In this document: positions 53,093-64,000 of the stretch, in pieces
How the letters are laid out: each line of letters starts with the position of its first letter
Numbering within the stretch: position 1 is the stretch's first letter
NCBI GenBank assembly: GCA_936440205.1
Contig: OW387134.1
Location: 21,554,908-21,618,907, forward strand
Reading direction: 5' to 3'
Length of the DNA: 64,000 nucleotides
Origin: Lepidonotus clava
Taxonomy: Eukaryota > Annelida > Polychaeta > Phyllodocida > Polynoidae
Made by a program: the position numbers and the translations under genes
The notes under the pieces: model-generated
What the model saw: only the letters and a program-made list of their open reading frames with translations
What the model was told of the DNA's origin: nothing
Database searches by the model: none

Positions 53093-53272
53093 TGGGGTGC
53101 GAATTTAGGGGGGGGGGGGCATGCAGGGCACGCACCCCCCCCCCCCCCTTTTTTCCCCCCATATATATCTATTTTTTTAATGTAAAAATCTTTCGCCCAG
53201 AGGACACACGAAAAATTGTGTTATGGCATCCCCCCCCCTTTTTATCCCTTCAAATTCCTGGATCCGCCCCTG
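53093..53272. mobile_element. Degenerate MITE of the CAGTGGCGGATCC family
   Basis: The right end CCTGGATCCGCCCCTG is clear. The left end is eroded (GGGGTGCGAATTTAGGGG). Long G and C runs lie just inside the ends, as in the sister copies. Confidence 0.45.
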
Positions 53273-53874
53273 AAGATGAAAACAGATCCACACATTATTT
53301 TCTCATTATTCCAATTTACAGGGTAACACCATTCATCACATACGTATTAACAGATACCTATACAATATGGTCACAGGTAATGCAAGCCAACATATAGCTC
53401 AAAGCTGCGCGCGGCATTGCACGTCCACAAAGGGCGCCCAGGTGTGTTGTGACGGCCACAGGTCCACCCGGCGCACACAGGTGCATGTGCTGGTGTCCGG
53501 TCTATTTTTAGAACGCTAGGGTTGAACTTCAAGTAACCCGCTGAGGGCAGCCGGGCGGGGGGGGGGGGGGGGGGGGGGGTTGAATACGGTACCCCACCTG
53601 ACGGTCCTGTCGTCAAGGATAGACATTAAGCCCATCCCACATTGGGTATTTTCCAGGGGGGACAAGGGTTGGACAAAATAGACAAATAAGCAATCCTTGT
53701 CTCCTAGAGTTGGGGTTACTCAAATAAGAAAGAATTATATTTTCCTATGTCCCCAAGTGCTGATAAAACATTATCATTTCTTAAATTTTATCTATTGACA
53801 GTTTTGCAGGTTTGCCAGCCAATCAAAATGCTATATTTCAGGGCAAAATAAGGTTGGACATAATAGGTTGGGCT

Positions 53875-54040
53875 CAGTGGCGGATCCAGGGGGGGGCAAA
53901 AGGGGCAATTGCCCCCCCTAGACCAAAAATGGACTCTCGTAGTTTTGACAAATCCGAGGAGAAATTTTGCAAGCAAAAATAGGAGGGTAGGGGGTGGGTA
54001 TCTTGCCCCCCCTAGAAGCCAGAGTCTGGATCCGCCCCTG
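53875..54040. mobile_element. MITE with CAGTGGCGGATCCAG ends, best-preserved copy
   Basis: 166 bp. Ends CAGTGGCGGATCCAG and CTGGATCCGCCCCTG are inverted repeats with one mismatch. GCAATTGCCCCCCCTAGA on the left faces TTGCCCCCCCTAGA on the right. GGGCT abuts both ends, perhaps part of a target duplication. No gene inside. Confidence 0.65.
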
Positions 54041-55139
54041 GGGCTGACAGGTTTTACCATTGGTTCCTATGGGGAAAAGTCCAAAATACAAGGTCGCATT
54101 TTAGAAATTGTAGGAGCAATCTGTCAATCAAATTGCTTTGGTTGATTTTGTATTATGCAACTGTCTTCAGGGAATACGCAAGGAGATAATTTCGAGACTA
54201 TTTTATGGCAAACTTTATTGTTGGTGTAAACTGGGATGGGCTCATTCAGAGGGGTATGCAAACGCTCGCAAATTTACGCAAATATGCGAATTTGGTCACA
54301 GAATGTGCGAATTTTGCCTTCAAGTTTATATAAGAAGGTGAAAATGTTTTGCCATCATGTGTGAACTTGTGACTTAACTGTGCGAATTTTACTGTACATT
54401 TTGCGAAAAATAAATTAGGAAGGAATTAAGGATAGATAGGGGGTCTTGGAGCCATAAACTGCATTGCGACTTATACACGTACATTTTCTATTGATAGATC
54501 ACATACAAGGTCATATTTCCATTATCTAATGATCCCAATAAGACCCATTCCCGTCTACAAGGAATCTAATAATTTATTACCTGAAATCTTTTTTTCTACT
54601 ATTGGGGTAACTGGGGTATTAAAGAGCAGCAAAGTTCTGGGTGTTCAGTTTTAATTTGATCTTTTATATACCAGATCAGGGTATAGCCATAAAGTAGAAG
54701 CGAAACGGCATTTTCATGGATCAAGTTTAAATTTAGTAAAATGTTAGAGTAAATGAATCTTACTGAAAATTTAACGAAAATAAATAAATTTAGAATTGTA
54801 TCGATCACTATGCACACTTCTTTCTTTTGCAACTCACGGAACGCCTGACTCGGCAGGTGCTGCCACCTGACGGAGATTCGTAAAACTACTGACTACAGTG
54901 GTTAGTAGTGGTTGGGCATATTAAAATAAATATAATTATTATATTTATTGTACCAATAGAACAATCTACCTTCTTTTTTTAAGTAGAATAAAACCACTAA
55001 ATAATATTTGTCCATTAAACTAATATTGGAAATTCAGTATGCAGATGTTGCCAGTCTACTGTTGCCTCAGACACCCATAGGCAGAATAACATTAGTTTCT
55101 GTCTTTAGGTGACATCAGACAATGCTACGGGGCCTGCCA
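54041..55139. other. Intergenic, no gene seen
   Basis: AT-rich. GCAAAT/ATTTGCG-like words recur around 54250-54420 without clear periodicity. Confidence 0.3.
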
Positions 55140-56575
55140 TTTTTTTTTTTTTTTTTTTATTAACATTTGTTTATACTGGTCAACGCTCGGGTAAGTCCGG
55201 TTTTCGTTGCTGCACCAGTGGGCTTACATGAATTTCCAAATTGAACAATTTAACTTTTAAACATAATTACATATATTTTACATTCATTTGCACAATTGTA
55301 CCTTTAATGATTAAAAGAATACAATTCTGTAATCTTAACTGTAAAACTAAATTATTATTTAAACTGAATAACATAAATAATCTTGAGTTCATATTTACAT
55401 ATACATTCCAGTTTTTCAATCATTCACATCCAGAACTATAGTTTGTTTATATCTAATGATAATACAATCAATATAATATAACCATGCACAAATAAATTCA
55501 GTAATATTTTCAAGCTGTTAGATTTGTTACTGTACAGTCTTTAAAGAATCACCAACATTTTGACTTTTTGACTCTTATTATTACGAGCATTGTACAATTT
55601 ACAAATTATACATTGATACAAAATTATAACTTTATAACTTTTTGTTTAAAATTTACATGTAAGACTTAATCATTAATGACTTCTGGCAATTTTTAAACTC
55701 TGTTTTACTTTGTATATTCCTGATATAGGGACTCAAGTTGTTCCATTGTAATGAACCTGAGTAAATAATGCTTCTTCTATATGATTCATATTTAGGTTTA
55801 TACAACTTAAATAGTGGACCGTCATGCGATCTAGTAATACAATTATCATTAATCTCTAAAGCATCAGGATTTTTTGTTTTTCTAGCATACATATAATTCA
55901 TAAGATGATTGTTTCTTCTAACATCCAAGCTTGATATTCTACATTTTTTATAAAGAGTAATATTTTCACATTTTCCTTGAGTTTTCAAACATATTCTTAA
56001 TCCTCTAGTGTGTAACCTTTCTAACTTATACATATCTTTTTTGTTTGAGAACATATAGATAATGTCACAATAATCATAGAATGGCACAACCATTGATTTA
56101 TAAATTTGAATTGCACCTTTTTCATGAATATATTTTCTTATCTTACTAAAAAGCAACAATTTGTAAGAAATTGCACTGATTACTTTAGATAAATGATTTT
56201 TAAGATTCAATGTTTGGTCCAAAGTCACTCCTAGGTATTTGAAAGATGGTACATTTTGTAAACATTTTTGGTTAATTTTTAGATTAATATTTGAAGCTTT
56301 TTTAACTTTTTGTCTACTTCCGAAAGTCATGAATTTGGTTTTTTTAGTGTTTATAGTCAGTGCATTTTCTAAACACCATTTTGAAAAAATATTTAGTAAA
56401 TCTTGTAACTCATTTGTCGCATATTCGTAATTATGATTTGAACAATAAATGACTGTATCATCAGCGTACAATTGGAAGTTATTATCATTTATCAGATAAT
56501 GTATATCATTTATATAAATCAAGAAAAAGAGTGGCCCTAAGATAGAACCTTGTGGTACTCCACAGGTTATTTGTC
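55140..56575 (-). mobile_element. 5'-truncated LINE with intact C-terminal reverse transcriptase frame
   Basis: Minus-strand element. A T run at 55140-55160 (the poly(A) tail), about 500 bp of 3' UTR, then an open frame 56570-55653. It starts inside the reverse transcriptase at TCGVPQGSILGPLFFLIYIND, followed by the catalytic YADDTVIY, NTKKTKFMTFG, FKYLGVTLD, the thumb region and a terminal SLQWNNLSPYIRN tail. The finger and palm sections and any endonuclease or ORF1 are absent. The long unbroken frame suggests recent insertion. The C-terminal tail resembles the fragment at 9522-9752; the same family is possible. Confidence 0.9.
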
Positions 56576-59240
56576 AAGGTATCAAAGTGTCTTTTAAATT
56601 TTGCGTACGTTCCTGCCCAAATACAATTAATACTTTAGCACAATGGGGGTTGGGGGTTCTGACACTTTGAAAATGTGTGTACGTACTTAATAGAATACCC
56701 TAAAACGACCAAAATATTCAGTTAGGTTAGGTATACTTGTAATTTTGCGTCAATTTCATAGATACTAGACTACCTCTTTTGGTATACATATTCACATAAT
56801 AATATCGTATGGCGAAAAGTGTTGATGACGTTACTATGTAAATCGCATTTATTTCAACTGTCAAATTAATTATACGAGATGAAAAACAAGAACAATCAGA
56901 TTAGCATTTTTTTTCCATAAATTTATTTCTCACAGGAAGAGCTATTCCTGTTTATAACAAAATACCTATTTGTTTAGGCTTCGATACATGGTTTCAGTGT
57001 TTTATATCGGACAAGAAAAATATTCCAAGATATAATTTACCACCTACTTTTTTACATTATCTAGATATTGTTGTTTATTTCTTATCAGAAATATCTTTCT
57101 TGGCACCGTACTCTCCAATCTTAATTAATTCTCCGTTAAAATCGTTTATCACATTACATTTCTACCAATACTGACGTTGGTATCTCAACAGATTCATGAT
57201 CTTAAACCATCCACTGGAGAATCGTACACCCATATCTGTACCCTTTGTTTATCACAACCATTTTCATCACATTCATTCGTCAAAGTTCACATAAAACCAC
57301 TTTTATACGATTATTCATACTTTTGTGTCTGGAATATGTACACCCATGGATTTTACAAGAAAGAATGATCTTACTATCGTATCATAATGGCAGTTCCATG
57401 CACATTATAGACATCAAAGTCACTCTTTAATCCGATTCAATTCATTGCTTACTGGACATAAATTAAAAATCAATAAATAATATTGAATTTAAATACTTAA
57501 GTAATATAAGCCGGGTCTCATACTCCGTGAGCTCCTTAACGAAAACCAGTTTCGTTTACATGAATAATATTTTCTCCGAGCATTTCATTGATGAGAAAAC
57601 ACTGATGATAACATCAAAACGACTAAATCGTGCAGTTTGTTTAGAACTGCTACCACTATCAACTCAATAAAACTACGATACTGGTAAAGGAGTAGAGATA
57701 AAGACATTTACTAGAACAAGACTGTACAAAGACATGTAAGAATTCAAAAGTTAGGAAGCATGCACATTTCAACATTTTTGTGCTTTTATTCTTAATATAC
57801 CACAGGCCTCTTTAACTTGGGCTTCTACTTTATAATTATACCATACATTTCGCTTCCCTGATTATATAAGACTGAGCAAGACAATGGAAACGCACACATA
57901 TTTCTCAGTGATAAATCTGTACCGCTTAAAGTTTGGTACATTGTCAGAAAAACAGAAGTCGTGTTCTGATCCTTAATAAATAACATGATTTAATTGTGGT
58001 GTATGCCAAGATCAAATGACTTCAGATAACGATGTAGACGAGGTAATATTCGTATTGCGGAGGACGATTGAATACACCTTCCACACAAAAAAACATGCAT
58101 GATCTTATGAATTATGTAGCAATCAATGACAGTTCTGTTACATGCTTGCAGGTCTTTCACAACAAGTGTAATGGCTACAGATTCAGTGTCCATATTCATC
58201 AATGTCCATTAACATTCTAATTATTATTTCATATCGAATACCGGTATATGAATAATAATGAACAAAAAAAAACAATTCTTTTGACACTATCTAGTCTACG
58301 AAAGGTAGACATCAATTGTTTGTAAATTAGAGACCATCAATGAATATCAAACGGCAATGCTTGAGACAAAGTACTCTAATGACACTTTACTTTTCATAAA
58401 GTTTTTTTAATTTACTTATAGGTAAAAAGTAAATACCAAATTAAGCCATGGTCACATTAATAGAAAGTTTACTATATAAACGCGCATAGCTGTTAATAGC
58501 CTATAGCTGCGTAGCTTATATCCTCTCACCTTCCACAAAATAAAACAAATACATTATGATATCTTGGCTAATAAATAAAGGCATCCCGCTCCTTTCGAGT
58601 AATGAAGTCTTAGTTAGCTAACAAACCAAACTGTGCCTTTGCACAGGGGAGTAAATCTACCATGGCAACTTCACAATACACCGTACACGAATATGATCAT
58701 GTTCTACAACTGGATGCATGATAAAGCATTCTGCATACTAATACGCCTGCTTACCCTGCGTCTATGACTGAGCACAGGACAGCTAACCCTCAATAAAGCA
58801 GCGGTTATTTGGGCGCCTCATACGCGTCAAAGGGTGGCTCGTAAAATGATCCCACGTACAAGTTCATTTCATAAACATGTTTATGGTGAAAAAGAAGTGT
58901 GGTTGTATCGAACCAGTCACTCCTCGAGTCGTGGAGGTGTCTGACGTCATCGTGACGTAGACAGGGCCTTGTGTCCACATCCGTCGCCGTGAGATGAGTC
59001 GCTCCACCAGTCTGGTCACTTGATGACCAATGCAAGGCCCAGGTCGTTTTTCACCGCCCCACCAAGGGGGTCAGTTCCAACGACCTGGGCCGCGGTCAGT
59101 GCAGTCTTAGTGGTAGAGTGCCCAGTGGGCTTCAGCAACAACAGCAGTACACTGCCAAATGTCTGTGACATTAGGATATGGTCTGGACGCTTAGTGACGA
59201 TACGTGCCACCAGATGGGGCGACGTCGGTTTCAGCATTCA
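56576..59240. other. Intergenic, no gene seen
   Basis: AT-rich with an inverted repeat near 58223-58258 (ATTATTATTTCATAT facing ATATGAATAATAAT). No supported gene. Confidence 0.35.
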
Positions 59241-59245
59241 GCAGC
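59016..59245 (-). other. Weak candidate exon, unrecognised
   Basis: After an acceptor-like CCCTCCACAG a minus-strand frame of 73 codons opens with Met (MLKPTSPHLVAR...) and ends ...NDLGLALVIK. GC-richer than its surroundings. It could be 3' UTR of the gene upstream at 59920-60403. No family recognised. Confidence 0.2.
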
Positions 59246-59919
59246 CTGTGGAGGGTGGGGCGGGAGTAGGGTGGAGTGCGGCCTGCGCTCCTTCTCTGCC
59301 AGATCTATGGACGTGGCTCTTTACAGAGCATATATACTGTCCTAAGTAACACACGGATATACAGCGCCGACAACCCATGCAGCTCTCCCAGTCCCTCCAA
59401 GGACTTGAGACTTTGATAACCCTAGTGGCGGACGTTCTTCACGAGACCACACGGTAGAGACGCTCGGTAGGACGGGTACAAAGTACGACGGTCTACTGGC
59501 ACTCTACCGTTACCGGTCCACGTTCCAACTCCGCCGTCTCGCATCTGTAAGGGAAAAAAGAGCATTTTAGTTTTATTTTCCTTTTTCAACATTATTCCAT
59601 TCGCAAATCAGTTGCTAATCAATTTGGGATAATATCTCAGGCTAGAACAATCTGCGTGTCCACGACGACCAGAAAATAGATTTTGGGCGTCCTAAAGACG
59701 ACCAAATATTTAGAAGAAATTACTTAAAATCTCCACCTAAAAATCTTATAATTTATGTGTCCCAATAATGTGGACAACCTATAATGATTATGGACGACCA
59801 GATTTCTTTATTGTGGTCATCATTCTTTTTTTAAATGATGATGATTCCACTGTAAAAATAGTTTTCATTTAAGGGCTCTGATCTGTTGATAGGAATAATA
59901 ATATTGACCTATTACTCAC

Positions 59920-60403
59920 CTAGGGACTCATACTGCCAGCTCGACGACCGGCGGTTGAGGCAGGTCTGAGGTGGCTTTACAGAATGCCATGACGTCCTCC
60001 TCGTCTTCAGAACACTCCTCACTGGGGTACTAAACATGGGAATAAACAGAACTAGTATTAGAACAAGAAACAGATTCTTACATTGTATAGAAGACCTAGG
60101 CAAATTGAGACACAGACAATTGACGAAATTAGGGGATTCAGTTTTACATTTCTTTTTGTATGATTCCATGACCAATGTGTACCATTTGTAATTTACTAGC
60201 ACAGGTATTGGAATTGGGAAATAACCCAGGATAAATGAATACTTTACCTAATTAATAACAATTATGCAAAAATTGCCTACCTGTACGACCACGCAGTTGA
60301 AGTCCTCGGACCGGACAGGACGTCCTGTTGTGATGTCGTTGTCATTGACAACTGTCGGCCTCCTGTCTACGAGGAGCTTGGCCAACTTCTCACAGCTGTC
60401 CAC
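59920..60403 (-). CDS. Last two coding exons of an unrecognised gene (5' part outside the window)
   Basis: Exon 60403-60281 (41 codons, VDSCEKLAKLL...SEDFNCVVVQ) has acceptor TTCTTGCAG and donor GTAGGC. It joins in phase 0 to exon 60029-59920, whose frame YPSEECSEDEEDVMAFCKAT...VVELAV ends at TGA 59930-59928. A strong donor GTGAGT follows 8 bp after the stop codon, so the 3' UTR is probably spliced (a candidate acceptor lies near 59546). The other frames of these exons are closed. The 74 residues are charged, with an acidic SEDEED stretch, and no domain was recognised. Confidence 0.5.
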
Positions 60404-63400
60404 CTGCAAGAACAACCATGGCCAAGGTCAGCAAAACATATCAACGCACACTATGCAACAGCGATGTACTATATATAGACCGTAATAACACACACGACAG
60501 AGTTAAGGGTTCAAAGACATTCCCTATACATGGTTACAACATTGGTAGGGGGTACATGGTAGCAATTTTCGTTTTGATATTATTTTATACGAATGTCATA
60601 ACGATAACTATCGATATGTTTGCACTTATTGTTTTCTTTTAACTTCACATGTTGATGTCAGCGCAGAAGGCACGTGGCCCCGGCCTTAAGAGTCATGTGT
60701 TGACGCGAGGTTGTTGTGGTGGTTACTAATCAACAGAGACCCTGGACGTCGTCGCAATCCCCTCCTTCAAAATTACTCACATAACCTTGGCTCAACTCCC
60801 TAGTCAAATTCTTTTTATATACCGACATATGGGGATATGTAATTCTCATGCCAATTTCATACCAGAGAACTAGTCTATGGTTATACAAGTTCCCCCGTCA
60901 CCCTTGGGTGAACCAAGTATTTAGTGTTTTTTTCTTAAACTGTGTCACGTATGGGGTGAGCGGTATATCACCTGTGACGACAGTGTGAGACCACCGGAGG
61001 GTTGGGGGTCCACCGGAGGGTTGGGGGTACCGTCCGGTAGACTACCTGTTTATTGCCTCCTGAGTACGGGCCTTCATTCCGAGAGCCACTTTTATGATAT
61101 TCTGGATACAACAAGATGGTACAAATTGATATACTACGCTCTTAAACCCGGCTCATATTCAACTACATGTACCATTAAATATGACTATGCGATCAACTTT
61201 TATTACTTCTTCTATATCCTACTTTTGAGAACTAGAGTCTTTATTAGTGCGTACTTGGAATCCATGTTCTTTGCACTTAGATATTTAGAAAACCACACTA
61301 AATTAAAGGCTCTGGCCGAGTAAAATCAATAAAATAACGATTGTTTTAATTACAGCGACCGATTTATGGCACCCCACAGCCAGATCCTACCAAAACAAAA
61401 ACAGACTCAAGTGTCTCGAGTGCAGTTGTAAGTGCCGATATCACTTCGCAGAAACATTCACTTGTAAGCTCTTCAATTTCACTAGACTGCGAGCAACAAC
61501 ACGGTCCGTAGACCTTCAAAACAAGTCATGTGATGATGAAGTGCTTCCTTCTCGGTATTACCAAACATGGGCATTCCTACTACGCCGGGCCGATTCATGG
61601 GATTTCCCGGCCTGGTGGCACCATATAAGGCCAGGCCTGCCCACCCTCTGGTGATCAGGGGTAACGCCCCCAGTCAATGGTACCACTCAAACATTATGAT
61701 GATGTCTTCCCGCTCTATACATTATGCTTATTCCCAGTCACGAGGATGGCGTAGCCTTGGCTGACCCGACCCTGACCTCTCGGCTTTGTTTACCAAGTAC
61801 CTCTCGCGACCGTACAACTCGATTAATCTGGTCATTACTGCGGTAATCTAGGCAGGTCAAGGTTAGCATCCAGCTTAATAATGCGACGCTTGCTACTGGG
61901 TTTATGGACACAAGTCTGATATTGTGTTTACTAGCAACACAATTACCCTACAGTACAGATGTTTCATTTCAAATTTAAAAAAAAGACATTGACTTGTTTG
62001 GCCAAATATTAACACCCTTGCCCCTCTTTCCATATCTCTCTCAGTTTACATTGGAAACAATTTGGTAATTCTCCGCCGAGAAACCAAAGTGTCCGTTGAC
62101 AGGGGATCTCGTCTGGATCAGAAGGCTGGAGCAATTCCTAGAAAAATCGATATCCCCGGCGTTTCCAAGGAAACCCAGGAGACACTGAAATGTCACTAGG
62201 TACACTCCGGCTGCAGTCCTTAGGGGCTGGAGGACTGCAGAGATCCGGGAGAGTAAAAGCTATTCACCTCATTAACTGAAACATTAACTGCCCCGTTATG
62301 GGATAAAATGCAGTACCGACTGTGCTGCAGCGCACTCGGTGACATGGTACAAATCATGGAGGTCCCAGTGCAATGTCACTGTCAACAGGGTACTTGTCAC
62401 ATTTACAATACACGCTGTGATTGACATACCTATCTGGTTATACAAGCCGTTTATCTAGACCTGCGTATTTACAGGCACAGGCTGGACAATCGTCCCGTAT
62501 ATAACCAAGTTCAAAGTACAGACGACGCGGTTGCGTGTAACCAGCGTATGTCAAAATATAGGACACATCAGTCATTATATTCTCGCCTAAGGTATTGAAA
62601 CTTGTGTTCCCAATCCAAGGTTATGTAAAAGGTGTTTACAATATTTGGCTTTCCAAAACGGTGGCTGGGCTTATGAAATAGTCAGACTTTTCTGGTCCAG
62701 GCCGGCCTGGTTCACAGTGACCTAGAAGTCTGATGCAATCTTTCTACATCCCAATCATCGTCGTTGCAAAATCAGGAGATGTGTTCGTCAATACATTGCC
62801 ACTACGTGGTTATCGATAGCCTAAACACAAGCATATATTTATTATTATAATGCGCATCATCTGACCAGTCGTTGTGTAACCACCAGACGTCACATGATGG
62901 CCATCTTTACACCAAACTTCACCCCTGAACGCTACCCCACCCTGATTGGTCAGACCTCGTTACTTCTGCTTACAACCATCAGGAGACCAGGGTGGTGCCA
63001 CACCTACGTCACCCAAGACACCCCTCCCACACGGCTCTTAGTCACGAGCGCGTGATCTATGGGTGATTCTGCAGCAGCAGCAGCAGTTTCCCGAACACTG
63101 CAAACCCACAGGCACTGGATATGTCTGAATTATTTTGAACAATTTTCGGGTTGAAAAATAGAGATATATAAGTGCTGTACATCGGTTACATGTTCGACTT
63201 TGTGCGATACACTAATTTGACTAAAGCAGGAGATGGTGCAGATGATCGTATTGGGGTAGCTCAAATAGGGGGGAGCCTTGTGAAAGCTCGCGAGGCACCT
63301 CCAGCGTCTGACTCATCAACCCTAGATGACGGGAGTTGCTCCTACCCAGCCTCCCCCTCTCCACATCTCCCACCTCCCTACACCCCCCCCCCCCCCCCCC

Positions 63401-64000
63401 CCCCCGGCTGCAGGATCCCCCAGTCACCTGGTCGGGACTCCACCCTGGTAACCAGGCCTAATCCAGGCAAGTCCCCTGCCCCCACCCTCTGTTTGTAAGC
63501 GGGGAAAAACACCAACAATTATTGTTCCCCCACCCCTCCGCAAGAGCAAGCCGATAGTGCCCAGTTACTTGAGGTTTTCCCTTTGTCACGCAATTATACT
63601 GACGCGCTGGCAGCCCCGGCATTTTGATGACATAAAAAGTACTTTCGCTTAAAAAGATTCTGTAGTGTAGTGAGCCCCGTATCCAAAGCTCATACTATCC
63701 ATATTTGAAAGATAAAGAAAGCAAACTCTGCGTCCTACTTGCGAGTAGGTGCACAAAAGAACATTATGTTGGACCTCGACATAGTCAGTGATAATATCGG
63801 AAAAACTTAGCATGTGACAATGGCGCACTCCTTATCAAAATTATTGAGACATACTTTCACTGTAGTGCGTTGTTTTTTTCAATCAAATTAAAATTCCTAA
63901 GGTTCCATGGGCGCATTAATCTCAAAATTAATGTGCCATTTAAAATTGTAATGCGCCCAGGGCGCATGGCGTGGCCCTAACATTGTCAGTGCATAGTTTT
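60404..64000. other. No gene supported to the window end
   Basis: May be intron of the gene ending at 59920 if that gene extends rightward. Contains a 2-copy direct repeat CCACCGGAGGGTTGGGGGT (about 60991-61028), a (CAG)5 run near 63071, and a C run near 63387-63404. The short frames show no domain. Confidence 0.35.

Overview
The window is animal nuclear DNA: AT-rich, with spliced genes, GT-AG introns, truncated LINEs, many small inverted-repeat elements and dispersed AGGCCTA-rich repeats. A protostome-type Toll-like receptor with paired cysteine clusters, a TGIF homeobox gene and a eukaryotic TauE/SafE transporter point to a marine invertebrate. A spiralian such as a mollusc or brachiopod fits best, but the sequence does not settle this.

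Layout. 1-12654 (+): 3' half of a mitochondrial trifunctional enzyme alpha subunit gene (HADHA). After a shared upstream exon (end visible at 1-47), the eight 3'-terminal exons are present twice in tandem: cassette A (1659-7748) and cassette B (9222-12654). Both are open, with matching exon phases throughout, and each has its own stop and candidate poly(A) signal. 12655-19950: no gene recognised. 19953-21410 (-): two-exon TGIF-type TALE homeobox gene. 22950-31952: repeat-rich, with a TTAA-flanked 1.35 kb inverted-repeat element, nested repeats, a CCATGG minisatellite, a foldback-like element and a second TTAA-flanked element. 32994-35279 (+): Toll-like receptor in one coding exon. 36811-39122: dispersed repeat with a perfect hairpin, then a piggyBac-like MITE. 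39562-50387 (-): TauE/SafE membrane transporter in four coding exons, with an 8.8 kb intron holding a decayed LINE and tRNA-like pieces. 53.1-54.0 kb: small MITEs sharing CAGTGGCGGATCC ends. 55140-56575 (-): a 5'-truncated LINE. 59920-60403 (-): last two exons of an unrecognised gene whose 5' part lies beyond the window.

The four recognised genes have unrelated roles (fatty-acid oxidation, transcription, innate immunity, anion transport), and no joint pathway is implied. The strongest observation is the duplicated C-terminal half of HADHA, which by exon phase could give two forms of the enzyme by mutually exclusive splicing. Next come the foldback-like minisatellite element and several hairpins.
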